Positions 24,857-37,664 of a stretch of DNA of 64,000 nucleotides are shown here, piece by piece. A program made the translations under genes and the position numbers. The notes under the pieces were generated by a model. The model was not told the origin of the DNA and did no database searches. It was given only the letters and a program-made list of their open reading frames with translations. Position 1 is the stretch's first letter. Each line of letters opens with the position of its first letter. Origin of the DNA: Oreocharis arfaki (lineage: Eukaryota > Chordata > Aves > Passeriformes > Paramythiidae); assembly GCA_013398015.1 (NCBI GenBank), contig VZRR01014165.1, positions 778,348 to 842,347 of the forward strand. Direction: 5' to 3'.

Positions 24857-24925
24857 CAACACTAGAAGGGACTATTGAGATCATCTAGTCTGAAATTTTC
24901 CTAAACAAAAAGACCTGCAGGTGTC
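24857..24925 (-). mobile_element. Very old CR1/L3-like relic
   Basis: GAAGGGACTATTGAGATC and ATCTAGTCTGAAATTTTCC correspond to the 'gaagggac...gatcatctagtctgac' segment next to the 3' end of ancient amniote CR1/L3-type elements, read on the minus strand. The terminal octamer is not preserved and divergence is high. Confidence 0.5.
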
Positions 24926-25406
24926 AAGCCATAGCTACTTTGAGTCAGAACAAAACGCTTAGAAACACTGTCAGCCTTAAATGAGGTTAGATGAAATGGA
25001 GAATATACAGTCTGCTCCAACTTTTTAACTACAATACAGGATGATAACTCCCATGTAATCATTTCTAATGTCAGTGTTCAATTTTTGACTGATTGCATTT
25101 CTTACCTGGCAAATGGAAGAGCCGTCTATTATCAGGAATATTTTCTTTGTTTTTTAGGCCCTCTAATATTGTGAACAAGTAATCTTTGATATTCCACTAA
25201 AATAATCCAGAGTAGACCAGATTTCTATATTCCTTCACAGTGAGGCAGAACTTCTGTAAATATCATTAAACTGATCCATCAACTTCTAGAACAGACGAAC
25301 AGTTTGTGTAAAAAGAAACTCTCCCAAAAAATTTAATTTCTACACATTTTGCATATGTGCTGCTTGCCAAGCCACATTGGGAGGGGAATGTATGTATGAT
25401 GTATGT
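24926..25406. other. Unassigned AT-rich sequence
   Basis: Nothing recognisable is present except a small TGTA-rich stretch (25389-25407) directly before the CR1 copy. Confidence 0.5.
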
Positions 25407-26126
25407 ACAGACCGGGGAATGACATGTTGGAAAGCAATGCTACAGAAAGACACCTTGGGGTCCTGGTCGATGGCAAGTTGAACATGAGCTAGCAGTGCCC
25501 TGGCAGCTAGGAGGGCCAACCCTGCCCTGGTGAGCACCAGGCACAGCATCGCCAGCAGGGCAAGGGAGGGGATTGTCCCACTCTGCTCTGCACTGGGGCA
25601 GCCTCACCTCGAGTGCTGGGGGCAGTTTTGGGTACCACAATGTAAGAAAGACACAAAGCTGTTAGAGAGTATCCAAAGGAGGGAAACAAAGATGCTGAAG
25701 GACCGTGAAGGCAAGCCACATGAGGAGCATCTGAGGTCACTTGGTATATTCAGCCTGGAGAAGAGGAGCTGAGGGGAGACCTCACTGAAGTCTGCAGCTT
25801 CCTCGTGAGGGGAAGGGGAGGTGCAGATGCTGATCTCTTCTCTCTGGTGAGCAGCGACAGGACCCAAGCAAAAGGCATGAAGCTCAGTCAGAGGCAGCTT
25901 TAGGTTGGATATTAGGAAAAGATTCTCCACCCAGAGGCTGATTGGGCACTGGAACAGGCTCCCCAGGGAAGTGGTCACAGCACCAAGCCTGAGAGAGTTC
26001 AAGAAGCAGTTGGACAATGCTCTCGTGCACAGGGTGTGACTCTTGGAGTGTCAAGTGCAGGGCTAGCAGAGGAACCAACGATCCTTGCGGGTCCCTTCAA
26101 ACTCAGTGTGTTCTGTAATTCTCTGA
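25407..26126 (+). mobile_element. CR1 LINE, 5'-truncated, with complete 3' end
   Basis: It starts within the part just downstream of the reverse-transcriptase core ('gggaatgacatgttgg', 'ccttggggtcctggtcgatgg') and continues through 'ggcagttttgggtacc', 'ttcagcctggagaagagg' and 'ggaacaggctccccaggg'. It ends in a decayed octamer tip, TTCTGTAATTCTCTGA, at 26126. It is one of the longest CR1 copies here (about 720 bases). Open frames of up to 137 codons on both strands are incidental. The last 250 bases are closely similar, in inverted orientation, to the copy at 21124-21447. Confidence 0.93.
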
Positions 26127-29100
26127 CTGTGTCAACAAATAAACCTGTTTAAACATTGGAATAATTTTAAATAAAATTCTTTAACAAATATAGCTGGGAA
26201 AAAACTTCTGTCAGCCAGATCACTGGTGGTAGAAGCTGGTATGTTTCCTCTACTTCTGTAGTCCTTGGGTGATGTACACCACCCTGGGGATCATTCCCAC
26301 CTGATTTCCATGTTTGCACAGAATTCCTGAAAGTTTAAGTCTATGTACTGTTTAATGATTAACCAATTCAGACACTTACAAATAACATGTGCATCACCAC
26401 ATCACTAGACTCTGTCCTCGCACAACATAAACTGTGCAAACTTCATTTATCATGCAGTGAAAGTACAAGTCTGTGAGTGCTGCTGACAGAATGGTAATAT
26501 GTTTGAATGCAGCCGTTCTCTAATCAAACAGTGGAGAAACCCTGGGGAAAAAATTAGATTGAACATTTTCCATTTCAAACTGTTTTTATACACTTGTCTC
26601 ACAGAATACCACATGAGGATGGGAGCCCTTAGAATTTATTATTATTGCAAACACTATTACAGATGTTTTCAAAAAGCCAGAAATGTGATGGCTGCATATA
26701 ATCTGGAAATGACCCTTTCCTCATTTTATGCCTAAATTTCTAATTGACACTTTTCAGTCACAATAAATTAAAATTACTAAATCCATTCCTGATTCATGGA
26801 CTTCATTATTTATCTTTTACCATTTGGATTTATGGAGAAAAAGGAATCTGGTTTTCTGTACATATTAACCTAATTTAGCCAACCAGTCAGAAATTAATTT
26901 GTTATAGTCATAAAACCTTGACAATAAAGCAAGTATAGAATGTTCTCATCTCACTTGTTTTAATGGCATAGACCTGCAAATTTTAGTGCTGTCAAAATCC
27001 TGCTGGAGAAAAATTAAACCATAATAAATGCATTACTTACCTTTTAAAAAGATTTTTCTTTCAGGATGAATGCTAAGACTCATTGATATTGTGCATCCTG
27101 GCACTAAAATTTTTGATTTAATGGTTTTCTTGGGAAGGCACTTAACTGACTTTAATTCTGTAGGTGATCACCTCTCTGTGAGTGCTGATAGACACTTCCT
27201 GAAGACATTGGCTTGGCACTGTGATAACAAATGCAAGGTTTTATAAAGCTTTCAGGCAGAACTGCTAATACATAGAGTTGCAAAATGCACCATTCAATGT
27301 TGGTGCACTTCTGCACAGTAAAAGGTCCTCCCAAACACATTAAACATTGGTCTTTCTTTTTAGTTTCTTCTTTTCTTGGTAGTCTGCGCTCTTTTTCTTG
27401 CACATTTGTGTGAACATTGTCCCTTTGCATAGCTAGACTTAAACATAGTGTAAATCATTTTTGGTAATTCAACTACAAACAAATCTTCTAGATCTCTTTT
27501 GAGGGAAGAGTTGTATCTGGCAGCAGATGGAAGCTGAATCCAGGCCTGAAAGGGTTTTGAAATATTTTTTACAATGAAGAAATAATAAGAATTTGAATGA
27601 CACTCATTCATGAAACAATGACTGAAATGTTAGTTCTATTCTTTTGGAAGCTAGAACCAGAGAGTACATTTACTTTTCGTATTTGATAAAGGAAAATTCA
27701 CGCTTCTATTGTGAACTCTATGGAAGAATAAGAAAATCCACTTTTTGCTCTGAAAAAAGCACAATTCTTCTATTCTCCTTACTTAATACCAAGTTATATT
27801 TAAGATGTGAACAGCCTCCTTTTCAGTGGATCAGGGGTGAATTATATTTTGGAAGCCCACAATAACTTCCTGTGGTTAAGCTATTGGTTTGGAATCTATT
27901 GGAAATGGAAATTCCATAATGGAAAACTCCATGAAGCTCAGTTGTCATTGAAGTTCTCCTATGGAGAATGAAAAAACATTGGTGGGATACCAGAAGCATG
28001 TAGGAGTTTAATATTTCGCCACAGTGAGCACTGAAAGGTTAAGGAGTCACGAAACTATACCGATGTGATGCAGTGGAGACACTGAGAGATGTCTTCTGCT
28101 TGCTTTTATGCCAAGTCTTTACCTTCATTTTGTCAATAAAACATATATTTGCCAGTGATGACACAGCTTAATCTTTAATGTGTTATTTAACAAAAAAGTC
28201 CCAAATAAACCCGTATTCTTAGAAGCTATGTGTTTTACCCACTTTTTGTGCAGCTTAGAAATTAAATATCTAGGACGGATTTACAATGTAATGTATATTC
28301 CATTTAGGAGTACAATTGTGATTTAGAATTATTTCTCATTAATTCGGCTATACATTGCTGCAGTACTTGTTTCCATCTTTTTTTTGTCTATGTCAAGTCT
28401 TTTTTATCCTAGCCTGCGGACTTCTCAGCATGGTTCATATAATACTGATGGCTGAAGATTTGTTTTGTTTTGTTCTTGCCTCTGGATGTTTTATTAATTG
28501 CAAAAGCTGTAAAGATGTTCTGGAAGCCAGTTACCCAGGCTGAGAGAAAGTATATTGTTCAGTTATATAATTAGTAATAGTAATAGTAGCAGTATTAAGC
28601 ATATAATAATTCATGCCACATCCTTGTTTACTGGTGTCACTGTCTATAAGCTGGCAATATTTCATGCTGGGTTTGGGATGAGCCAGACTTTCTAAGAATG
28701 AGGTTTTGTTGTAATATGAAAGATGTTTTCAAAATGACAGATATTTTTAAGACTCAGAACACAAAGAATAATTTAACTGTATTCCTTCCTCTTGTTTTCC
28801 AAGAAGATTCATAAGTAAGTACGAAGACAAGAGGATCTCATCTTATATTGCTCTGTTGTTCAAGTTACTGCAAATTTCCTTGGAAATTACAATTGGAAGT
28901 TATCCCAGGTAACTTTAAAACTAGAGTGTCTCTTTAACAATAGCATCTTGTACAGTATAACAGATTTTGTAAAAAAATGAACTGAAAGACATACAGAAAT
29001 TATGACATTGAGACAACTTCTGGATAATAGGAATAATCCAGAATTTCTGGGACATGTGAGGTAAAGCATTGTTTCTTTTAATAAAGTTTCTTTAAGATTC

Positions 29101-29630
29101 TATATTAGGACTAAATCTGAGGATGTGAATATTTATAGCAAAACTTTCAATAGAGGACAAATCATACAGAAATATCTCCTTTTTTTCCCCAAAGATAATT
29201 CTGTCACCTGTTTAAAAAAAAAAAAAAATTCTGTTTGATAGGTCCCATTTCGGCAGAAATTAAATTAATTAGTGAAGCACAGTTGAAACTATTCAGGTTT
29301 CTTTCTTGTCAATTGCCTTTTATTATGAATATTTTTAATCAGATTATCTAAGAATTAAAAACAAAATTAAAATAAAATAAAAACTGTGAGATCCATTCCC
29401 TGATTTAATCACAATGAAACAAATAAAGTTAATTCACCAGTCTAGGTCCCAGTAAACTGGGATATGTGTTGAATCTTATCTTACTCCAGCTTCTGGCTAC
29501 AATATTAATCAATGCATAGGAATTGCATTGAAATGCATTGTATTCCCAGTATCTTTTATAATTATTTACAGGGCACTTCCAGAGTTTTAGAATGGCTTTA
29601 AAAGAGGGAGAAAAACTGCTATCCTGCTAT

Positions 29631-29660
29631 AATCTGCAAATGGAGGAATCTGCAAATGGA
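29631..29660 (+). repeat. Short direct duplication (16-bp period)
   Basis: AATCTGCAAATGGA occurs twice, at 29631-29644 and 29647-29660, with two bases between the copies. Confidence 0.9.
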
Positions 29661-30384
29661 TTTCACAATGACTGACTGAGCAGAGTGTGGATGAAATAGA
29701 ATTCGAGACAATGTCCAAGATGATGTTTTAATAATTATTTTAACCTTCCTTTTCTCAAAAGTATTGCTTTTTTTTCCTGCTTTTTTTACCATTGCTGAAT
29801 TCAACAGGAGGAAAGAGTCAATGGAGTTCAGTGGGTTCTGTAGAAGTAAATGTGGAAAGAGGTATCTTGAGTTGGAAGAACTGAGGTAAAGTCATAAATG
29901 TAAGTTATTCTGCAGGAGGATATAGAGAAAAAATGCAATTGGAAAGGATAAAAGTGGAATCGACTGGTTTAATTGCCTGAAGCAGCAAAGAAGTATGGGG
30001 AAAAACATATGAGGCCCTGTATGAGGTATGAGAGAGAGATTGTATAAAACACGGTTTGCAAAAACCATAGAGGATCTTAGATCTCTAGCAAAGCTTAAGT
30101 CAAAGCAGTGAAAATACTCAATGTGCATACTTGATGTCTTCCAAGGGAGCAGAAAGAAGAGCAAGACTACTAAACTATGTTTCAGATAACTAACCGGCTA
30201 TATGCAGTTGCTTGTTGATTAACATTTTGATATTTGGATAAACTTCTCTGAATTGAGGAAGAAGAATTAAATCAGTGCCATAAGTCTTCCTAAGAACTTT
30301 GTATTTGTGTCTGTCCTAAACATGTCAGATGGAAGTGTTTCGAGCTCAGACAGAGACTGCATGTGAATATATACAATACATAAC

Positions 30385-30398
30385 ACATAATATTATGT
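30385..30398. repeat. AT-rich perfect palindrome
   Basis: ACATAATATTATGT is a perfect 14-base inverted repeat within a wider ATA/CATA-rich stretch (30365-30425). Confidence 0.7.
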
Positions 30399-31164
30399 AT
30401 TATGTCATACATATATCCATATATAGCCTGACATTGTCGCGGTATTTCCTTTGAACATTTTTTATATTCTACCTCCAACACTGATTGCCACTTTCAGATT
30501 GTGTTTAAATCTGTCCAATATGTTTACCTTTAATAAGATTTACTTATATAATTCTGGCATCAAAAGCTCCTAATCCAAGTCAAAGTGTCTGAGAAGGACT
30601 GTGAGAACGAAAAGTCTCTGAAGGAAAAGCTTATGCTACGAAGTTTCAATTTCTTGAAATCCCTCTCATATTTTGGTAATTTACCTGACATTTAACTGTG
30701 TACTTCTAGTCTGGCATGTGCTTAAACGCCTTCTTAAATTAGTATCTTCAGATGTATACCTCATTCAATACCCATGGCCATGCAAAACCTGTTTCTTTGT
30801 TTCCTCTTTTTCAAAATTATTTTTCTGTTCTTCACAAATGTAACCTCTCATTTGTGTTGTTGCAGCAATTGTCTTGGCTACAGCCACACCTCCTGCTTTT
30901 CATGAGAGAAGTCAGAGAGCACTGAGCTCTTGTTCTGCCTATTACATCCTCCTATTGTGCTTACAATTAATATAATTTAAATTTAACAACATCCATAATT
31001 CCCCAATCTAACAGATGGTCCCCAAAGCTAACAGATGTCATCTTATTTATTCACTACCTGATATAATATTTGTGACATAATGATTAGCTTCTGTGGAAAT
31101 AACTTTGATGTTAAAAACAGAGAATAAAGACTTTACAATAGGAAGATGAAAATATATTATTTCA

Positions 31165-31183
31165 TCATAGAATCATGGAATGG
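31165..31183 (-). mobile_element. Isolated CR1 3' tip
   Basis: TCATAGAATCATGGAATGG is the minus-strand form of the CR1 terminal octamers. Immediately after it the sequence ceases to look like minus-strand CR1, and a plus-strand CR1 begins about 40 bases later. Confidence 0.55.
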
Positions 31184-31204
31184 ACGTGAGCCGGTAATAT
31201 GTGC

Positions 31205-31606
31205 CTACAGCCAAGAAAGCCAAGAAGGCTGAGATTAAGGTTTGTTCAGCCTGAAGAAGAGAAGGCTTCTGTGTGACCTAACTGCAGCCTTCCAGTACCT
31301 GAAGGGAGTCTGTGAGAAAGATGGAGAGGGACTATTTACAACAGCATGTAGTGACAGGACAGGGAAGAAAGGGTTTGAACTGAAACAGAGTAGGTTTATA
31401 TCGGATATTAGGAAGAAATTTTTTGCTGTGGCATTGGTGAGACACTGGCACAGGTTGCCCACAGAAGTTGTGGATGCTCCATCCCTGGCAGTGTTCAAGG
31501 CCAGGACGGGTGGGGCTTTGAGTAAGGTAGTCTAGTAAAAGGTGTCCCTGCCCATGGCAGAGAGGTTGGAACTAGACGGTCTTTGATGTCGCTTCCAAGT
31601 CATACG
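31205..31606 (+). mobile_element. CR1 LINE 3' region
   Basis: The plus-strand CR1 order is present: GTTCAGCCTGAAGAAGAG, then 'tacctgaagggagtctgtgag', then GATATTAGGAAGAAATTTTT, then 'cacaggttgcccacagaag', then 'gttggaactagacggtc'. The final octamers are eroded; similarity fades near 31606. A 97-codon frame follows the element but the CR1 3' part is noncoding. Confidence 0.88.
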
Positions 31607-31758
31607 AAAATAAAATCTGTGTTCTTCTGCGTGTATATTAAAGACTAAGAACTGATTCAGGAACTTGTTCTAGTTTAGACAATGCATGCCAGCACATCAT
31701 GAAAGTTAAGTCCTGTTGAATTAAAAGCTTCAACTTTACTGAAAGGAGGGATAAAAAT

Positions 31759-31804
31759 GAAGCAAAAAAAAAAAAAAGANNNAAGAAAAAAAAAAAAAAA
31801 AGAA
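31759..31804 (+). repeat. Poly(A)/A-rich tract with N gap
   Basis: About 45 bases of A with single G interruptions contain three N at 31780-31782, so its true length is unknown. It lies 150 bases beyond the CR1 end and is not the CR1 tail, since CR1 does not end in poly(A). Confidence 0.9.
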
Positions 31805-32031
31805 GAATTGAAAATACAAAGGAGAAATAAGTTGTCAAGAATGTTTTTCTTTTCTTCTGTTCCACTTGTCTTTGGGATCCATTTTCAGGGCTAATTTTAG
31901 CAAGTCACTTTAAGTTACAATTGTTTAAAATGTTCAGTATGCATATAGTACTTTTAAAGTGCAGTCATTTGGAAGTGATTTTCTATGATGCTATGGACAA
32001 AACCAGAAATGTATTTTTAAGGAGACAAATT

Positions 32032-32071
32032 NNNNNNNNNNNNNNNNNNNNNNNNNNNNNNNNNNNNNNNN
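32032..32071. other. Assembly gap (40 N)
   Basis: Forty undetermined bases interrupt AT-rich sequence. Any open frame reported across the gap is meaningless. Confidence 1.
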
Positions 32072-33058
32072 AAAAAATACTAAATATTTATTTAATTTTC
32101 AAATTCACATCTTTTGTCCTACAAAGATTTCTATCCTTGCTGAAACTCTGCTGGGTAGTTATGGGATTGAACAGGAAATGCCGAATCCTTATGCAATAAG
32201 CTGGCAATGACTTTTTTTCTATCAGTGGAATTGAATATTACCCAAAAAGCACTTGCAGGGAAGTTATGTTGCTGCTGTTTAGGATAAATTTATTTTCTGA
32301 AGAAAAGAATTATAATGTCTTATTTTCTTATTATTTTCATTTATTTATTTTTGCATTTACCCAATGAATATTTCTTCTAAGAAAGGGATGATCCAAGGGA
32401 TCATCAAAAGGACAATGTCATTTATTAATGGAAGGGATGGATGAGGTTTTATTTTCTTGTCCTGTAAAGTCTCACCAGCTTTTTATTTGCCTGTTGCATG
32501 TTCTTTGGTCTGGGGCCTGAGATTGTAATGTTTTCTATGAAAGAAACTTGCAAATTTAGAAAAACACTGGATTATCCTATACAATGTGCCCAGAGAAACA
32601 TCAGTCCCTCTGAGAAGATTTAGGAATAAATTTGTGAGGTAAACCTTCTTTAAGTAGGAATTTGTGATTAGAGATTGCAGACATAGCACCATAGGTACTG
32701 ATAGAGAATAATGGAACAACATAAAGATGAAACTAATATAACACAATTTAATGTGGATGGCACCACTTGGCTTGGAAAGATCCAGATCCCTTAACGGGTT
32801 AACTAACACCTTCTCAGCTTTTTTCCTTTCTCTGGCTCTATTAATTTAATAACTTTTAGTATTCTTCCTTTCTCTTTTATGTGTTTCATATATTATTTTC
32901 GTCTTTTATTCAATAAACATCTTTACCCTTCACTAGTCTCTCTAAGTAGTGAGAGTAGTGAGAGTAGCCAGCATACTTCTGGCAAATACAGGGGTGATAT
33001 CTTTTATTCAGAGAAATTCCTTCACATATCACTATCATTCGGTCCTCCACCACAGAAT

Positions 33059-33104
33059 GAAAATAATAATAATAATGATAATAATAACAACAACAACAAC
33101 AATA
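33059..33104 (+). repeat. Compound (AAT)n-(AAC)n microsatellite
   Basis: Runs of AAT with one GAT variant pass directly into AAC units. Confidence 0.95.
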
Positions 33105-34770
33105 GCACTTCATGTTGCTCTCACTCTATCAGATAAGCTTTATTGCTTGGTGTTGTATGCTGAGTGCTGACAGACATCAATAACTGGGTTTAGAAAATGT
33201 GTGAAATCACTTTGACACATATCTGGACAGACACTTATTCAGAGTGCTTTCTTTGCTGTAAAAAACACTTTTAATGGAACATCAAATATTTGAATTTTTT
33301 TTTATATAATAATTTGTTTTTTGGTGTAGCATGATGTGGTTTACATACTTATTTTCTTACACAAAGAGTGAATGCACTGAGAAGTAATCTGTTGATGCCA
33401 CAAAGATATGTCACAGCTCAGTGAAATTTACAGAGCTGAGGTAGGGAAACAGTGCAAAGTTGCAGAATACAGCAGAAAGATCTGGTTGTTCTGCAGACAC
33501 TTGACACACATGGCCTTTAAATACTGAAATCATACTTTTGTCCTGTTGCCACAAGCTTCAGTGATCACTGAACCAGGGCCTACATTTAGTCACTCTCCTT
33601 TTCATATGCATGCATCACTTGAATGTCCTTTTAGAAAGCTTCTCAGTAAGTGTACAGGTAGTCTTCTTGGTAGTAATAGTTTTTTATTCTTTGTTTGATA
33701 TCTTTTACTTCTTAGTGAGAGATTTTAAAAATGCATACTAATGAGGTTGGTTTTGGTCTTCAGTTAATTTAATTTTCTCTCTTGCTCATAAACTTGGATT
33801 TGAAATAATATTACTATTTTTACTAAGCAGGTTTTCTTCTGATACAAAATAAAATGCCTGTCTTGGTTTATTTCTATTTTCCTTTATCTTAAAAATGTCT
33901 AATCAGGACTGAAGGTTCAATCCTGTTCTCCGTCCTCATCAATTTTAAAGCTGTTGCAGTGCCTTAACTTTGTATGTCTTACTTAGTGAATTAAAGCCTT
34001 CAATTTTCTCTGTCATGTCTGCAGATTTGAGTGACTCACAGTAGCCCTTAGGAAATGCTGAGTGTTTCTTACAAGCTAGGTAATAGGAAATTTTGAATAG
34101 AAGGCTATGATTCAAGTCCCCAGCTTGTAAAAGCTAGCCTTCACCTATATGTAGGTACACTGCTCTCTTCTCACTGACTAAGAGCTGGCATAGATGTTAG
34201 TTGCCATAATACCTTCAAGGTCAGTATCTCCAGACAGAGGAGGAAACCCTTTATGTAGAAACTTTTCTTCTTTGTCCTAGGAAGGCTTTCTATATCTTTT
34301 TCGTCCATCCTTCTTTGAAAGTAGAGGCTCTAATCTTGATTCAAAAGGGTATCTTGGACCTCAGATCTTCCTGTTTAGTAAGTTGTACTTTTAGCGGAGT
34401 AATTAGTTATTTGTCTTCTAGTATATCTGTAACATTATGTCAAATACACAGGAATATCTAGTTCATGAATGTCTAGGCATGTCCAGGTATACTTAGAGTC
34501 AGGCAGGTTTTAGTCATGCACAGATATAAGTATTTGGGGTACCTAATGAACTTCATTAGCAAAGGAATTCATAATGTGAGTTTTGAGGACTTATCCTTTT
34601 TTTTAAATTCAATGCATCTATATCTTCAGATTTTAATACCCTTTAAATAATCATCATTAAACAGGATTTTTTTGGGATGTTTTGAAAATTACTGCCAGTT
34701 TTCAATCACATTGTTTAGCCTATCTGAGGGCAAAATTCCATAGTATTAAACATGTACCATAGCAGATGAA

Positions 34771-34785
34771 TTTTTTTTTTTTTTT
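34771..34785 (+). repeat. Poly(T) run
   Basis: Fifteen consecutive T residues followed by GTGTG. Confidence 0.85.
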
Positions 34786-35400
34786 GTGTGTTACAAGGAC
34801 CCTCTAGGGAGACATTTGTGTGAATCCCTGATAGTTTCAGACATCAGTGGAGTCAAAGGGAACTTTCTTGTATTCTAAGGTAATAGTGAGTCAGATGGGA
34901 GAAGAGGTAGAAGGGTAATGTTAAAACCTCCAATATATGGAGAGTGAAGGCAAAAGGTAACTGAAAAAATGTCCAGAAGTCAAAAAGAAAATTTTCAGGT
35001 GCTCATAAAATATCAGAAAATATTTCTAATGAAATTCTTAGAAAACTAAGAGTAGATTAACAGAAGATCTGGTACAAAATATATATGTTATAGTACCAAT
35101 AAAAAGAAAAGATAGGAAGAATGATATAATGAAAAATAAGTAAGTGCAGAAACACAGAAAATGAGATACATAACAAAAATAGCAATGGGAAACAGGTGGT
35201 AAGGAAATGCTGTGCCAGCTTGGTAGCCAGCAAAGTCTGGTAGAGCAAATATTGTTACCACTGAGAAGTGCTGTCATACCAGTAAATACTTGAGAAGAAT
35301 ATATGCTTATGAAACAGAATTTGTCACATTCTTGGTTTAAACAAGCAGTTTACTGGGAACGGTGTTGTCCTTAACTTTCAAATATAAAATATAATTGACT

Positions 35401-35747
35401 GAGAGGGAGCTAATCAGTGTCTACAAGTATCTGAAGGGAGAGTGCCAAAAGGATGGATCCAGGCTCTCCTCCGTGGTGCCAGGCAATAGGGCAAGAGACA
35501 ATGGACAGACACTTCTGCGCAGGGAATTCCACCTGGATACGAGGAACAACTTTACTGTGTGGATAACCATGCACCAGAACAGGTTGCCCAGAGAGGTTGT
35601 GGAGACTCCCTCTCTGGAGAATTCAAGAACTATCTGGATGCAATCCTGTTCCGTGTGCTCTGGGACAGTCCTTCTTGAGCAGGAGGTTGGACTGGATGAT
35701 CCACTGTGGTGCCTTCCAACATGACCCATTCTGTGATTCTGTGATGA
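35401..35747 (+). mobile_element. CR1 LINE 3' end
   Basis: It begins with 'gagagggagctaatcagtgt', passes 'caggctctcctccgtgg', 'gaacaggttgcccagag' and 'gttggactggatgatcc', and ends in intact octamers CATTCTGTGATTCTGTGATGA at 35747. It is 5'-truncated to about 350 bases. Its tip (CCTTCCAACATGACCCATT before the octamers) places it in the same subfamily as the minus-strand copies at 41417 and 56178. Confidence 0.95.
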
Positions 35748-37644
35748 TAAACATGAAATGCAAATAGCTGGTAACTATTGAAGGTGTAAAAAACCACAAG
35801 ACTGAAGCTCTCACCAATAACTGATGCACTTTACAACTAGGCTCAAACACTTGCAAACTTTAACGAACATGAGACGCTCATTCTCATTTAGTGTATTTTT
35901 GTGCAGGCAGGATGTCAACCAGACCCATGGGTGATACCCTTAGGAACTACAGTTAGAGAAAGTTCCATGCAAGTTCCATCCAAACGGAGCTTCAGAGAAG
36001 GAGAGTGAGGACAGAGCCAGGAAAGCCTTGGCCCAGTAAGCTGAGATATTGTCTTCTAGGAGCCTTTTAAGCGACAGAAAAATTTCTGTGGAAGGACACT
36101 GTGTTGCTCTCTAGAGGTAGTTACAGCTACTGAGCAGGTAAGAACTTCAGATTACTTTCTGGAAAATTCCTGGTGCCAACGAACCACCTGTGTAGTCAAA
36201 ACATTTATGATAGATGACAGAGAAAGACTGAACAGAATTTTCAGGCGTAGTAGCATGATCAGAGGGAGACTTTTGATGTTTATCGCAGTGGAATACCAAA
36301 GGGCAAAAGGTCCATTCTTTTTAGGACTAACTTCACCCAACCTTGGATCTTTATAATGGATGTGGCTTCTTATGGGCTTGCCACTTTAATTCTCTTAGAG
36401 TGGCAAGAGTAATAGCTTTTTTTAAGGTATGTTTAATTTCATCCTAAAGTACCTTTCTGAAATAGATACCCAAGCATACCTGTTTCTTATGTAAATTGCT
36501 TAACAGTAATTATAATAATACCAACACTTAACTTTACTTTCAACACGTTTCACTCTGAAAATGTGCTAAAATAAAATGATTTTCTGATCATAAAATTCTT
36601 ATTTTTTTAATGTAAAATAAAGTAAAAAAAATCTTAAATGTCAAGAATGTCACTATGAAGAGCTTGTGGATTTCACAAACGCTGACAAAAGCTGTTAATC
36701 TTTTAAGACAGAGAGCATGCTGTCAGAAATCTGCTGTTTCAATTAATCTAAAGGTTGTGTTATATGGCTTATATTTTCTGGTCGCCTACATATAAGAAGC
36801 AGTTCAAAACATTTTGGAATATACAGTCTTGTTTACCATATAGATACAACTAATTTACAGTAAATCTACTTCCAAAAGTTTCAGCATCTTTCTGTTTAGT
36901 CTGTGCATTTCATGTTTTGTGGAAAGATGTTTTTATTTCCCTGCTGATGTTTATGTACCTGTTCTGTACCTGTATTACAGCTTCACTGCTGTAATCCATT
37001 GACTTTAATGGAGTTATTCTTTTCATGTAGTCATTCCCAGAGTTATTCTTACACAAGTATAATCTGCATAGTCTGTATGATTTCTCTTCTTCTATAACCT
37101 AAAGAAATCTTTATATTCATTATGCATATTAGGAAAGAAGAAGGATTTGTGGGGAAAAAAGAAGGAAATCATACTATACATAGCAAATTTGAAGGCGTGA
37201 ATGGGTAATCAACTTTAAATCAAGTGACATAGCTGCAGAAGGCACGAGTTTACATTCTTGGATACAGTCTTCTTGCTCTGCACTCTTCCAGCATGCCAAA
37301 GTAGCTACGAACTTGGCACAGGAGGCTGGGTTTGTAGCTGCTTTGTATCACTGCACAGCAGTTGGCGCACTCTGCCACATCTGCCCCTTATCTGATGCAA
37401 ATTGATGCAGGAAGTGAAACTTCATAAAAATGTCTCAGACTTACACAGGGAAGACCAGACACAGAGTTGACATAAATACTTTGCTAGTGTAAATCATGAG
37501 TTCAGTGGAGCTGGACTGACTTACATATGACTTACATAAATTTTAGATCTAGATTCTGATCCTGGGTTGTGAAGTTATGGAGAGAAATAATGTATTGATG
37601 AAAATCAACTACAATGTCCAGCAGGAAAATAACTCAAATGTAGT

Positions 37645-37664
37645 CTAAATAATGCTAAATAATG
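37645..37664 (+). repeat. 10-bp tandem duplication
   Basis: CTAAATAATG occurs twice in perfect tandem. Confidence 0.8.

Larger units (their letters stand above)
26127..31164. other. Unique AT-rich noncoding sequence
   Basis: No gene or repeat family is recognised over 5 kb. Small features are a TAG/TAA-rich stretch at 28572-28594, a 14-base direct duplication at 29631-29660 and an AT-rich palindrome at 30385-30398. Open frames are under 95 codons and without motifs. Confidence 0.55.
32072..35400. other. Unique AT-rich noncoding sequence
   Basis: No gene is seen. Apart from the (AAT/AAC) microsatellite at 33059-33104, a 9-base repeat TAGTGAGAG (2.3 units, 32947-32967) and a poly(T) run (34771-34785), I recognise nothing. 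Confidence 0.55.

Noticed and set aside
25604..26017. 137-codon minus-strand open frame
   Set aside because: Antisense to the plus-strand CR1 at 25407-26126.
33905..33925. GGTTCAATCC resembling a tRNA T-loop
   Set aside because: No matching D-arm, anticodon arm or acceptor stem could be placed around it.
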